Assembly: GCF_005144885.1 (NCBI RefSeq)
Contig: NZ_CP039690.1
Coordinates: 4,415,001-4,479,000, forward strand
DNA length: 64,000 nt
Reading direction: 5' to 3'
Source of the DNA: Phreatobacter stygius
GTDB taxonomy: Bacteria > Pseudomonadota > Alphaproteobacteria > Rhizobiales > Phreatobacteraceae
A program made the position numbers and the translations under genes. Of this stretch, positions 17,295 to 25,887 are shown piece by piece. How positions within the stretch are numbered: position 1 is the first letter of the stretch; every line of letters begins with the position of its first letter. The notes below the pieces were generated by a model. That model worked only from the letters and a program-made list of their open reading frames with translations. It ran no database searches and was not told the origin of the DNA.

Positions 17295-19346
17295 TCATAC
17301 CTTCACCCTCAGATTGCCGATGGGATCGACGGTCGCGACCGCGCCCGGCTCGATCACGGTGGTGGCGTCGATCTGCTGGACGACCGCCGGGCCTTCGATC
17401 CGGGCGCCGACCGGCAGCTTGTCGCGGGCATAAACCTTGGCCTTGTGCCAGCCGCCGTCGGCATGAAGGTCGCGCGTGCCGATCACCGCTGCGTCGACGT
17501 TTGCCACCCGTGCCGCCGGGTCGAGCAGAGCCGAGAGCGGGAAGGATTTGCGCCGGCCGATGACGCTGGTGACAAGGTTGACCAGCACCGCCCTGATCTC
17601 CGGCAGACGCACCTGGAAGCGGTGGAAATAGGCCTTCTCGAAAGCCGCCTGGATCTCCTCGCGCGTCACGTCGGCACCCGGCAGCGCGACCCGGATGAGA
17701 TGGGTCTGGCCGCGGAACTGCATGTCGGCGCCGTGCAGGATGACGGTCTCCTCGATCTCGGCCTTCTCCTCCTCGACCACGGCGAGTGCGCTGCCGCGCT
17801 GGGTGGCGATCAGCCGCTGCACCTCGGCCATGTCGGCCTGGTCGAGCGGGGTGTTGACCGTATTGACCCGGTCCTGGCGGAGATCGGCGACCAGGCAGCC
17901 GAGCGCATTGGTCAGGCCGGGCCTGGCCGGCACCAGCACCTCGGGGATACCCAGTTCGCGGGCGAGCGCGACGGCGTGCAAGGGGCCGGCGCCGCCGAAG
18001 GCGAACAGCACGAAATCGCGCGGGTCGTAACCGCGCGACAGCGACACCATGCGGATGGCACCGGTCATGTGGACATTGCCGAGCCGGATGACCGCGGCGG
18101 CGGCCTCCTCGATGCCCATGCCGAGCGGCTTGGCCAGGTCGCGCTCGAACGCGGCGCGGATCTCGGCAAGCGACACTTTCGACTGCACGGCGGTCAGCCG
18201 TTCCGGATCGAGCCGGCCGAGCACCAGATTGGCATCGGTGATGGTCGGTCGGGTGCCGCCGCGGCCATAACCGATCGGGCCGGGTTCGGAGCCGGCCGAA
18301 TGCGGACCAACCTGCAGCATGCCGGCCTTGTTGACGCTGGCGATCGAGCCGCCACCGGCGCCGACGGTGCGGACATCGACCATCGGCAAGTGGATCGGCA
18401 GGCCGTAATCGATGGTCAGCTCGGCCGAGACCTCGGGCACGCCGCCATGGATCAGCGCGACATCGGTGGAGGTGCCGCCCATGTCATAGGTGATGGCATT
18501 GGCGAGACCCGACTGGGCGAGCGTCGCCGCCGCGGCCATCACGCCCGAGGCTGGACCCGACATGACCGTCTTGGCGGCCTCGCGCGCAACGATGCTGGCC
18601 GGGACTGTGCCGCCATTGCCGTTCATCACAAGCAGGTCGTGCTTGAAGCCCTTGGCGCTCAGGTCGTTCTGCAGCCGCTGGACGTAGCGGTCGAGGATCG
18701 GCTGCACCGCGGCATTCACGCTGGCCGTGGTGCCGCGCTCATATTCGCGGAACTCGGACAGCAGCTGATGGCCAAGCGTGACATAACCGTTTGGCCAGAT
18801 CCCGGCGGCGATCTCACCGGCGCGCAGCTCATGGGCCGGATTGGCATAGGCATGCAGGAAATGGATGACCAGCGCCTCGCAGCCTTCGGCGAGAAGCGTG
18901 CGTATTTCGCGCGCGACGGCCGCCTCGTCGAGCGGCGTGACAACCTCACCTTGGGCATTCAGCCGCTCCGGCACCTCCCGGCGCCATTGGCGCGGGATCA
19001 GCGGCTCGAAGCTGCCGGTCATGCCATAGGCGCTCGGCCGGGTGCGCCGGCCAAGCTCCAGCACGTCACGGAAGCCTTGCGTCGTGATCAGTCCGACCTT
19101 GGCGACCTTGCGCTCGAGCACCGCATTGGTGGTGGCGGTGGTGCCGTGAATGATCAGGTCGAGATCGGCCGGGCTCACGCCGGCCGCCTCGATCGCCTTG
19201 ACCACGCCGACCGCCTGGTTGGCGGCGCTGGTCGGAACCTTGGCGAGTTTGACGCGCACGCCAGCGCCATCCGCCTCGGTCAGGAGGAGGTCGGTAAAGG
19301 TGCCACCCACGTCGATGCCGGCTACGCGCCTCAAGGTCTTCTCCAC
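17295..19346 (-). CDS. hyuA: hydantoinase/oxoprolinase subunit A (ATP-dependent)
   Basis: With the GTG at 19346 the product is about 683 residues. It opens with RRVAGIDVGGTFTDLLL, the phosphate-binding loop of this ASKHA-fold ATPase family. Later hallmarks are HGTTATTNAVLERKVAKVG, DMGGTSTDVALI and FGGAGPLHAVALA. It couples ATP hydrolysis to opening of a cyclic amide together with HyuB. The frame is open up to 19436, but that leader is unconserved and would contain the palindrome 19381-19400, so I favour 19346. The start region has only a weak ribosome site. LivF ends 86 bp upstream. Confidence 0.88.
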   Translation of the reverse strand: MEKTLRRVAGIDVGGTFTDLLLTEADGAGVRVKLAKVPTSAANQAVGVVKAIEAAGVSPADLDLIIHGTTATTNAVLERKVAKVGLITTQGFRDVLELGRRTRPSAYGMTGSFEPLIPRQWRREVPERLNAQGEVVTPLDEAAVAREIRTLLAEGCEALVIHFLHAYANPAHELRAGEIAAGIWPNGYVTLGHQLLSEFREYERGTTASVNAAVQPILDRYVQRLQNDLSAKGFKHDLLVMNGNGGTVPASIVAREAAKTVMSGPASGVMAAAATLAQSGLANAITYDMGGTSTDVALIHGGVPEVSAELTIDYGLPIHLPMVDVRTVGAGGGSIASVNKAGMLQVGPHSAGSEPGPIGYGRGGTRPTITDANLVLGRLDPERLTAVQSKVSLAEIRAAFERDLAKPLGMGIEEAAAAVIRLGNVHMTGAIRMVSLSRGYDPRDFVLFAFGGAGPLHAVALARELGIPEVLVPARPGLTNALGCLVADLRQDRVNTVNTPLDQADMAEVQRLIATQRGSALAVVEEEKAEIEETVILHGADMQFRGQTHLIRVALPGADVTREEIQAAFEKAYFHRFQVRLPEIRAVLVNLVTSVIGRRKSFPLSALLDPAARVANVDAAVIGTRDLHADGGWHKAKVYARDKLPVGARIEGPAVVQQIDATTVIEPGAVATVDPIGNLRVKV

Positions 19347-19380
19347 ATCGCTCGTCCGATCGTCATGGACGACCCCGCAA

Positions 19381-19400
19381 ATCATTCGCCTACGAACGGT
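19381..19400 (-). promoter_or_regulatory. 20-bp palindromic operator upstream of hyuA
   Basis: The plus strand reads ATCATTCGCCTACGAACGGT, two half sites related to RYCRTTCG separated by four bases. It lies 35-54 bases upstream of the preferred hyuA start. The same palindrome is found upstream of the Liv binding-protein gene and of fpr. No good -35/-10 pair aligns with this copy, unlike the other two. Confidence 0.6.
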
Positions 19401-19432
19401 TGCGGCATGCCAGTGCCGCGCCCACCCGGCCG

Positions 19433-20170
19433 TCACATGCTCAAATAGGCTTCCCGGATCTGGTCATTGGCTTCGAGATCCGCTGTCGTCCCCTCGTAGC
19501 GGATCGCGCCTTTTTCGATGACATAGGCGCGGTCCGAGACGGCGGAGGCGAAATAGAGGTTCTGTTCGGAGAGCAGCACGGCGATGCCCTCGGCCTTCAT
19601 GGCGAGCACCGCATCGGCCATTTGCTCGACGATGACGGGAGCCAGGCCTTCGGACGGCTCATCCAGCAGCACCGCGTGGGGATTGCCCATCAAGGTGCGG
19701 GCAATGGTCAGCATCTGCTGTTCGCCGCCCGACATGGCCGAGGCCCGGCGGCCCTTCATCTCGGCGAGGTTCGGGAAGATCGAGAACAGCCTGTCGGTGG
19801 TCCAGGGCTTGGTGTCGCCCTGGCGCTCGCTGGCCGCCGCTTTCCGCCCGACCTCGAGGTTCTCGTAGACCGTCAGGTCGGTGAAGATGCGCCGTTCCTC
19901 CGGCACGTAACCGAGGCCGAGCCGGGCGATCCGGAACGGGTTCATCCGGCTGATCTCCTGGCCCTCGAAAGTGACCGTGCCGCCGCGCGGCGGCACCAGT
20001 CCCATGATCGCCTTGAGCGTGGTCGACTTGCCGGCGCCGTTGCGGCCCATCAGCGCGACCACTTCGCCGGCATGCAGCGCCAGATCGACGCCGAACAGCA
20101 CCTGGGCATGGCCATAGGCGGCCGACAGGCCCTTGGTGTCGAGAATGATGACGGGGGCTGGCGCGCGCAT
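19433..20170 (-). CDS. livF: branched-chain amino acid-type ABC transporter ATPase LivF
   Basis: 245 residues with Walker A GRNGAGKST, the LSGG-type signature AMSGGEQQMLTIARTLM and Walker B HAVLLDEPSEGL, followed by the LSEQNLYFA switch region characteristic of LivF. It powers a LIV-type importer at the inner membrane together with LivG, the fused permease and the binding protein. Its ATG overlaps the LivG stop (TGATG). LIV-type systems carry amino acids but also aromatic and heterocyclic acids, amides and urea. Given the cluster, a heterocyclic acid is more likely here. Confidence 0.92.
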   Translation of the reverse strand: MRAPAPVIILDTKGLSAAYGHAQVLFGVDLALHAGEVVALMGRNGAGKSTTLKAIMGLVPPRGGTVTFEGQEISRMNPFRIARLGLGYVPEERRIFTDLTVYENLEVGRKAAASERQGDTKPWTTDRLFSIFPNLAEMKGRRASAMSGGEQQMLTIARTLMGNPHAVLLDEPSEGLAPVIVEQMADAVLAMKAEGIAVLLSEQNLYFASAVSDRAYVIEKGAIRYEGTTADLEANDQIREAYLSM

Positions 20171-20988
20171 CAGATCGCTCCAGCCTGGTTTTCGCGCGAT
20201 GGGTTCTCGCCGGCCTTGGCCTTGCGGGCGCGCAGCGCCGCCTGCACGCCGTGCTCGCCGAGATAGACCTGCTTGACGCGGGCATTGCCGCGCACCTCGT
20301 CGGGCGTGCCGGAGGCAATGATCTCACCGCGCACCAGCACCAGGATGCGGTCGGAATGGGCGAACACCGAATCCATGTCATGCTCGGTGAACAGCACGCC
20401 GATCTTGTGCGTGCGGGCGATCTCGGCGGTCAGTTCCATCAGCGCGGTGCGTTCCCTCGGCGCCATGCCGGCGGTCGGTTCGTCCATCAGGAGCAGTTTC
20501 GGGTCGGAGGCGAGCGCGATGGCGAGTTCGACCCGCTTGACGTCGCCATAAGCGAGCTCGTTGACCGGCTTGTCGGCGACATCGGCCATGCCGACGCGGT
20601 CGAGGAAGGAGCGGGCCGCCTCGCGGTGCAGGCCGGCGGTGCGCGGCACCACCGCGCGGGTCTGGCCATGGGACGAGATCAGCGCCATCTGGACGTTTTC
20701 GACCACGCTCATCGACACGAAGGTCTGGGCGATCTGGAAGGTGCGGCCGACGCCCTTGCGCCAGACCAGGCGCGGCGGCAGGCCGGTGATGTCCTCGCCG
20801 GCGAGCCGGACGCTGCCCTTGTCCGGTTTCAGCTGGCCGCCGACCATGTTGAAGGTGGTCGACTTGCCGGCGCCGTTCGGCCCGATAATGGCGAGCAGTT
20901 CGCCGGCCTGAAGCGAGAAGGACACGTCCTTCGCCGCGCGCACGCCACCGAAATGTTTCTGCAGGTTCTCGACGACCAGCAAGCTCAT
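20170..20988 (-). CDS. livG: branched-chain amino acid-type ABC transporter ATPase LivG
   Basis: 272 residues beginning MSLLVVENLQKHFGG. It has Walker A GPNGAGKST, the typical LivG insertion with GVGRTFQIAQTF, the degenerate signature ELAYGDVKRVELAIAL, Walker B LLLMDEPTAGM and the FTEHDMDSVF switch. The ATG at 20988 overlaps the permease stop by four bases (ATGA). An open frame extends further upstream in the same phase, but it runs over the permease gene and has no family similarity. The basic tail (RARKAKAGENPSREN) is longer than usual. Confidence 0.92.
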   Translation of the reverse strand: MSLLVVENLQKHFGGVRAAKDVSFSLQAGELLAIIGPNGAGKSTTFNMVGGQLKPDKGSVRLAGEDITGLPPRLVWRKGVGRTFQIAQTFVSMSVVENVQMALISSHGQTRAVVPRTAGLHREAARSFLDRVGMADVADKPVNELAYGDVKRVELAIALASDPKLLLMDEPTAGMAPRERTALMELTAEIARTHKIGVLFTEHDMDSVFAHSDRILVLVRGEIIASGTPDEVRGNARVKQVYLGEHGVQAALRARKAKAGENPSRENQAGAI

Positions 20989-22859
20989 GTCGCCTCCTTC
21001 GGCGCGAAGCGCGCCTTCAGGCCTTCCGCTGCGCCAACCAGGCCACGCGGGAACAAGAGCACCATGGTGATGATCGAGAGGCCGAGGAAGAACCGCCAGA
21101 AGTCGGTGAGCGGCATGAAGAAGTCTTTGATCGAGTGGAAGAAGGCCGCCCCGACCAGCGGGCCCATGACGGTCTGGATGCCGCCGGTGAGGATCATCAC
21201 CAGGAAGTCGATCGACATGGCGATCGAGATCATGGTCGGGTCGATGGTGCCCTTGGAAAAGGCGTAGAGGCCGCCGGCGAGCCCGGCCGCGGCGCCAGCC
21301 AGGGTGAAGCCGAGCCAGCGATGGGTGCGCACGTCGATGCCGATGGCATCGGCCCGGATCGCCGAGTCGCGCGCCGCGCGCAGCGTATAACCGAAGGGTG
21401 CGTAGATGACGTGACGGAGCGCCGCGATGGCGACAAGCGAGAGCACCGCCACCACGTAGAAATAGACCTGCCGGGAGCTTGCCCAGGCCGAGGGCCAGAC
21501 GCCGACCACGCCATTGTCGCCGCCGGTCACCTCGACCCATTGGAAGCAGACCGCATAGGTGATCTGGGCGAAGGCGAGCGTCAGCATGGCGAGATAGATG
21601 CCCGAGAGACGGACCACGAAATAGCCGAACAGCGCCGCCGCCAGGCCGCCGGCGACAGGAGCGGCGATCAGGGCCGCCTCCATCGGCAGCTTCAACGGGC
21701 CGGTGACCAGGAGCCCGGCTGCATAGGCACCGACGCCGAAATAGGCGGCGTGGCCGAAGGAGACGATGCCGCCATTGCCGATCAGGAAGTTGAGCGAGAA
21801 GGCGGCGAGCGCGAAGACCATGATCTCGATGCCGACCTTGATCTTGTAGTTGTCGCCGATGAACGGGATGGCCAGCAGCGCGATGACCGCGAGCGCGACA
21901 ATCACCAACTCGACCTTGGCGAAACGCTTCAGGTTCAGGATGCCCTCGGGCAGCACGGCGCGATTGGCCACCGCATCCGGCTTGCCGAGCAGGCCCCAGG
22001 GTTTCACCACCAGCACGGCGGCCATCAGCAGGAACACCAGGACCAGCGTGATCTTCGGGAAGATCAGGATGCCGAAGGCTTGCAACAGGCCAATGATCAG
22101 GGCGGCGATGAAGGCGCCCGGCACCGAGCCCATGCCACCGATGACGGTCACGACGAAGGCTTCGGTGATGATCGAAAGGTCCATATGCGAGCTGGCGGGA
22201 ATGCGCGGGATCTGCAGTGCGCCGCCAAGCCCTGCCAGGAAGGCGCCGAGGAACAGCGTGCCGGTGAACAGCATGGCCTGGTTGACGCCGAGCGCACCGA
22301 GCATTTCGCGGTCCTGGGTGGCGGCCCGGATCAGGATGCCGAAGCGGGTTTTCTGCATGATCAGGGTGAGCAGGCCGAGCACCACCGGCCCGACGAAGAT
22401 CAGGAACAGCTCATAGGCCGGGAAGCGCTGGCCCATGATCTCGACGCCATGGCGCAGGCCCGGCGCGCGCGGCCCCGGCAGATCGACCGGCCCCCAGATC
22501 TTGAGCACGATGTCCTGGACGATCAGCACGACACCGAACGTGGCGAGCAGCTGGAACAGTTCCGGCACCTTGTAGATGCGCCGGAGCAGCAGCATCTCCA
22601 TCACCACGCCGAGGAGGCCGACGACGGTCGCCGAGATCAGCACGCCGACAAAGAACAGCGTCGGCGAGCGGTCGAAGTCGAGCAGCCAGGGCACGATCGT
22701 CACCGCCAGGTAGGCACCCAGCATGTAGAGCGAGCCGTGGGCGAAGTTCACGATGCGCGTCACGCCGAAGACGATCGTCAGCCCCGACGCGATCACGAAC
22801 AGCGCGGAGGCGCTGGCAAGACCGGACAAGGCCTGGATGACGATGAAGGAGAGGTCCAT
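20985..22859 (-). CDS. fused LivH-LivM ABC transporter permease
   Basis: 624 residues from the ATG at 22859. Residues 1-290 match LivH, with the opening LSGLASASALFVIASGLTIVFGVTRIVNFAHGSLYMLGAYLA. After a cytoplasmic linker, residues 310-624 match LivM, including FGHAAYFGVGAYAAGLL and the GENGV-like GGDNGVVGVW. Normally these are two genes; here one chain would form both halves of the channel, probably with 16 or more membrane helices. The longer reading to 22922 adds an unconserved Arg-rich leader. It sits between the binding-protein gene and LivG. Confidence 0.9.
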   Translation of the reverse strand: MDLSFIVIQALSGLASASALFVIASGLTIVFGVTRIVNFAHGSLYMLGAYLAVTIVPWLLDFDRSPTLFFVGVLISATVVGLLGVVMEMLLLRRIYKVPELFQLLATFGVVLIVQDIVLKIWGPVDLPGPRAPGLRHGVEIMGQRFPAYELFLIFVGPVVLGLLTLIMQKTRFGILIRAATQDREMLGALGVNQAMLFTGTLFLGAFLAGLGGALQIPRIPASSHMDLSIITEAFVVTVIGGMGSVPGAFIAALIIGLLQAFGILIFPKITLVLVFLLMAAVLVVKPWGLLGKPDAVANRAVLPEGILNLKRFAKVELVIVALAVIALLAIPFIGDNYKIKVGIEIMVFALAAFSLNFLIGNGGIVSFGHAAYFGVGAYAAGLLVTGPLKLPMEAALIAAPVAGGLAAALFGYFVVRLSGIYLAMLTLAFAQITYAVCFQWVEVTGGDNGVVGVWPSAWASSRQVYFYVVAVLSLVAIAALRHVIYAPFGYTLRAARDSAIRADAIGIDVRTHRWLGFTLAGAAAGLAGGLYAFSKGTIDPTMISIAMSIDFLVMILTGGIQTVMGPLVGAAFFHSIKDFFMPLTDFWRFFLGLSIITMVLLFPRGLVGAAEGLKARFAPKEAT

Positions 22860-22968
22860 GGTTGAAGCGTTCTCAAGACAAAGTTCGAGCGGGGACCGCC
22901 GAAAACGGCGATCCGTGCGCATGGCTTGATGCCCGGGCGAGACAAACCCGGGCCGCTGAATGGATCGA

Positions 22969-24195
22969 TCAGACCCGGCGCGCGGCGCGCACCTCGGCCT
23001 CGGGGAACATATGATTGGCGCCGTCCTCGTAGCGCCAGTTCTTCATCGTGCCGAGCTTGCCCTTGAGCGTGGTCTCGCCAACCCAGGCGCCGAGCGTCGA
23101 CTGCTGGTCGATCTCGCGCATGACAACCGGTCCGGCCACCGTGTCGCTCTTCAGGCCCTTGAGTGCGGCGATCAGCGCCTCGGTCTCGGTCGACTTGGCC
23201 TTGTTGAACAGGTCGCGGATCATGTAGCCGACGACATAACCGAGCAGCGAGCCGAGCCGGGGCGTGTCGTTGAAGCGGGCGCGATAGGCCTCGACAAAGG
23301 CCTTGTGGCCGTTGGTCTCGATCTGCTCCCAGGGGTAGCCGGTGGTGATCCAGCCTTCCGGGGTCTCCTCGCCGAGCGGCAGGATATATTCCGGTTCGCC
23401 GGTGAGCAGGCTGACCACGGTGCGGCCCTCGAACAGGCCGCGCGTATTGCCCTCGCGCACGAAGGCCGGCAGGTCGGCACCGAACAGCACGTTGAAGATG
23501 CCGTCGGGCTTGGTCTGCAGGAGCGCGCCGACGGTGGCGCCGGCGTCGACGCGGCCGAGTGCCGGGAACTGTTCGCCGACCACTTCGAAGCCGGGCACGG
23601 CGGCGCCCATCAGCTTCTTGAAATTGGCCGCCGCCGACTGGCCGTATTCATAGTTCGGCGCGACGATGGCCCAGCGCTTGATGCCTTTGCCCTTGGCGGC
23701 GTCGACCAGCATCTTGGTCTGCATATAGGTGTTGGCGCGAACCCGGAAGGTGAAGCGGTTGCCGCTGCCCATGGTCAGGGTGTCGGTCAAGGGTTCGGTC
23801 GCGAGATAGAGCACCTTGCGCTGATTGGCGAAATCGGCGAGCGCCAGGCCGACATTCGACAGGAAGGCGCCGGCGATGAACGAGACGTTCTCGCGGGTGA
23901 CCAGTTCCTCGGCGACCCGCACGGCATCACCCGGCGTCGAGCCATCGTCGCGGAACACGATTTCCAGCGGCCGGCCGCCGAGGCCGGCAAGGCCGCCGGC
24001 GCGGTTGATCTCGTCCTGGGCGAGCTGCATGGCATTGCGATAGGGCACGGCGAAGGCGGCCATGCGGCTGTAGGAATTCAGCTCGCCGACACGCACCGGC
24101 GCGCCCTGCGCGGCGCCAGGCCCGGTGGTCATCGCAACACCGGTCGCGGCCAGTCCGCCGACGACCGTGCGACGGGACAGGTTCAGCTTGGTCAT
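22969..24195 (-). CDS. LIV-type ABC transporter substrate-binding protein
   Basis: 408 residues. The N-terminus MTKLNLSRRTVVGGLAATGV carries an SRR-x-V motif followed by a hydrophobic stretch ending near AAQG, so export by the Tat pathway is likely. The mature part is a periplasmic type I binding fold (VRVGELNSYSRMAAFAVPYRNAMQLAQDEINRAGG, then GGRPLEIVFRDDGSTPGDAV). The ATG at 24195 has GGGGAG ahead; a longer reading to 24330 would contain the promoter. It is the first gene of the transport and catabolic block and has its own promoter with an operator over the -10. The ligand is unknown. Confidence 0.9.
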   Translation of the reverse strand: MTKLNLSRRTVVGGLAATGVAMTTGPGAAQGAPVRVGELNSYSRMAAFAVPYRNAMQLAQDEINRAGGLAGLGGRPLEIVFRDDGSTPGDAVRVAEELVTRENVSFIAGAFLSNVGLALADFANQRKVLYLATEPLTDTLTMGSGNRFTFRVRANTYMQTKMLVDAAKGKGIKRWAIVAPNYEYGQSAAANFKKLMGAAVPGFEVVGEQFPALGRVDAGATVGALLQTKPDGIFNVLFGADLPAFVREGNTRGLFEGRTVVSLLTGEPEYILPLGEETPEGWITTGYPWEQIETNGHKAFVEAYRARFNDTPRLGSLLGYVVGYMIRDLFNKAKSTETEALIAALKGLKSDTVAGPVVMREIDQQSTLGAWVGETTLKGKLGTMKNWRYEDGANHMFPEAEVRAARRV

Positions 24196-24279
24196 GGAAG
24201 ATTCTCCCCTCGAGAATGGATGGCGGAGAACCGCCGTTCTGCCTCTGGTGACGCCCCCCGTTAGGTTGTTCCCCGGGAG

Positions 24280-24322
24280 ATCATTCGTAAGCGAACGATA
24301 CCGCGTCCATTGCGGCTGACAA
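24280..24322 (-). promoter_or_regulatory. promoter with overlapping palindromic operator (Liv block)
   Basis: On the coding strand TTGTCA (24322-24317) is followed after 16 bases by TATCGT (24300-24295). The palindrome ATCGTTCGCTTACGAATGAT (24299-24280) begins at the second base of the -10 box. The predicted start point is therefore inside the operator, an arrangement expected for repression. The fpr promoter has the same geometry. Start codon 24195 lies about 85 bases downstream of the palindrome. Confidence 0.72.
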
Positions 24323-24402
24323 GGGGGCATTTGGAATTTATTGAATGTAGCCGGGGTCCATCGCGCAAGATCTTGAAAATGCTGGCAAGGGCCGGCGCAT
24401 GA

Positions 24403-25413
24403 TCAGGCCGCGAGCGGCCCCGCGGCGCGGATCCGGCCGACTTCCATACCGTTCCAGTTGGTCATAACCGGTGCCGAGAAGCGGGCGAAGGCTGCCTGCT
24501 CGGCCTCGCTTATCGGCACGAAGCGCTCGATCAGCGCCGCCATCATCACCTCCGAGGCGCGCGAGGTTCCATCCGCGCATTTGAGCGCGATGCCGAAGCC
24601 CTGGTCGGGGAAGGCCGCGCAGAACACGCCCTCGGCGCCGGTCTTCACGAAAACCCGTGCGCCGAACAGGGTCATCGCCTCGGTGCAGAAGCGCCCGGTT
24701 CCGGCGACCATGAAGGGTTCGGCGGCGCAGGCCGCCCGCAGCCTGGCGAAGGCCCTGGCGCGTTCCGGGCCGACGCCCTGGCCGGTGCCGAGCCGGGCGA
24801 AGCCGCGGGCGAGATGGGTCAGCGGGATGGCATAGGTCGGGATCGAGCAGCCGTCGGTGCCGATGGCGGTCGATGCATCGAGCCTCGCCCCGGTCACCTC
24901 GCCGACGGCTTCGGCGACGAAGCGCTGCACCGGGTGCCCGCGCCCGACATAACCCTTCGGGTCGATATCACCAGCGCAGGCAAAACAGACGAAGCCGGCA
25001 TGTTTGCCGGAACAGTTGTTGTGGAGTGCGCTGGGCGCGCCGCCGGAGCGCGCCAGCGCCTGGGTGGCAGCGGCATTCGATGGCCAGTGGGTGCCACATT
25101 CCAGCGTCTCGACGCTGCGCCCGGCCTTGGCCAGCATGGCCGCCGAAGTCGCGGCATGGCGCGGCTCGCCGCTATGGGAGGAACAGGCGAGCGCCAGTTC
25201 GGCGGCATCGAAGCCGTAGCGGTCGGCGGCGCCACTCTCGACCAGGGGCAGGGCCTGCAGCGCCTTGATCGCCGAGCGCGGATAGACCGGCCTGTCGACG
25301 TCGCCGCAGGCGAAGGCGATCTTGCCGTCGGCATCGACGACCACCGCCGCGCCACGATGGGCGCTCTCGACGCTCGCGCCGCGCAACACTTCGACGAGGA
25401 TCGGGTCGGTCAT
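24403..25413 (-). CDS. asparaginase, Rhizobium AnsA/class 3 type
   Basis: 336 residues of the asparaginase II family (PF06089 type), unrelated to the bacterial type I/II amidohydrolases. The catalytic region shows RSAIKALQ (Ser47, Lys50) and ACSSHSGE (Ser78/Ser79). The expected zinc ligands appear in NNCSGKHAG (Cys134, Lys137) and GTDGCS (Cys189). It hydrolyses L-asparagine to aspartate and ammonia in the cytoplasm. It lies upstream of the Liv binding-protein gene on the same strand with a 207-bp gap. That gap contains the Liv promoter, so it is probably a separate unit. Confidence 0.88.
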   Translation of the reverse strand: MTDPILVEVLRGASVESAHRGAAVVVDADGKIAFACGDVDRPVYPRSAIKALQALPLVESGAADRYGFDAAELALACSSHSGEPRHAATSAAMLAKAGRSVETLECGTHWPSNAAATQALARSGGAPSALHNNCSGKHAGFVCFACAGDIDPKGYVGRGHPVQRFVAEAVGEVTGARLDASTAIGTDGCSIPTYAIPLTHLARGFARLGTGQGVGPERARAFARLRAACAAEPFMVAGTGRFCTEAMTLFGARVFVKTGAEGVFCAAFPDQGFGIALKCADGTSRASEVMMAALIERFVPISEAEQAAFARFSAPVMTNWNGMEVGRIRAAGPLAA

Positions 25414-25501
25414 GGACAGGCGCCCCTGAGATGAGGGGCGCTTATTAACATCAGCCGATACGCCAAGCTACGCGCGGCTGCGCGATGCTCGCGCATGAGG
25501 C

Positions 25502-25759
25502 CTATTCGGCGGGCTGGGCCGCCGGCTCGACCTTGCCTTGCGGCGCATGCATGCGCGCGTCCATGTCGGCGACCATCTTGCGCACCGTGGTCGAGGCGGT
25601 CTTCTCGAACAGGAACGGCAGGAAGGCGTGGACGAAGGCGCAGAACGCGCAGAAGAAGAATGTGCCGGAATAGCGCATGGCTGCGCCGAAATGCTCGAAA
25701 TAGCTTTCGCCGACGGCATGCGGATGGGTGGTGAAGGCGGTCTTGGCGCGGTCGAGCAT
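25502..25759 (-). CDS. DUF6356 family small membrane protein
   Basis: 85 residues from the ATG at 25759. MLDRAKTAFTTHPHAVGESYFEHFGAAMRYSG leads into one hydrophobic helix (TFFFCAFCAFVHAFLPFLF), then a charged tail. This matches the small DUF6356 proteins of alphaproteobacteria, whose function is unknown. A reading from 25909 adds 50 residues without similarity and would run into the Lrp gene. It is divergent from the Lrp/AsnC regulator with 128 bp between starts. Confidence 0.8.
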   Translation of the reverse strand: MLDRAKTAFTTHPHAVGESYFEHFGAAMRYSGTFFFCAFCAFVHAFLPFLFEKTASTTVRKMVADMDARMHAPQGKVEPAAQPAE

Positions 25760-25834
25760 GGCGGCCTCCGAGGCGGGAGCGAAACAGGTGCCAAAGATAG
25801 CCTGGAGCACGAGAGACGGGTTCCCAATCTGAAA

Positions 25835-25851
25835 AGAGAAAAACCTTCTCT
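25835..25851. promoter_or_regulatory. palindrome between DUF6356 and Lrp genes
   Basis: AGAGAA-AAACC-TTCTCT forms a 17-base inverted repeat with six-base arms, 36 bases before the Lrp start. It sits in the A/T-richer part of the shared promoter region and could be a site for the Lrp/AsnC protein. No clear -35/-10 pair was identified. Confidence 0.4.
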
Positions 25852-25887
25852 GGTGGACAAAATCTCTCATTTGCCTAGAATGTTGGG

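Noticed and set aside
17079-19448. A 789-codon plus-strand open frame across hyuA
   Set aside because: It lies antisense to a complete HyuA with all family motifs, and its sequence is compositionally biased without recognisable domains.
20170-21540. A longer LivG starting far upstream
   Set aside because: The added 184 residues overlap the permease gene in another frame and have no similarity. The ATG at 20988 overlaps the permease stop as usual.
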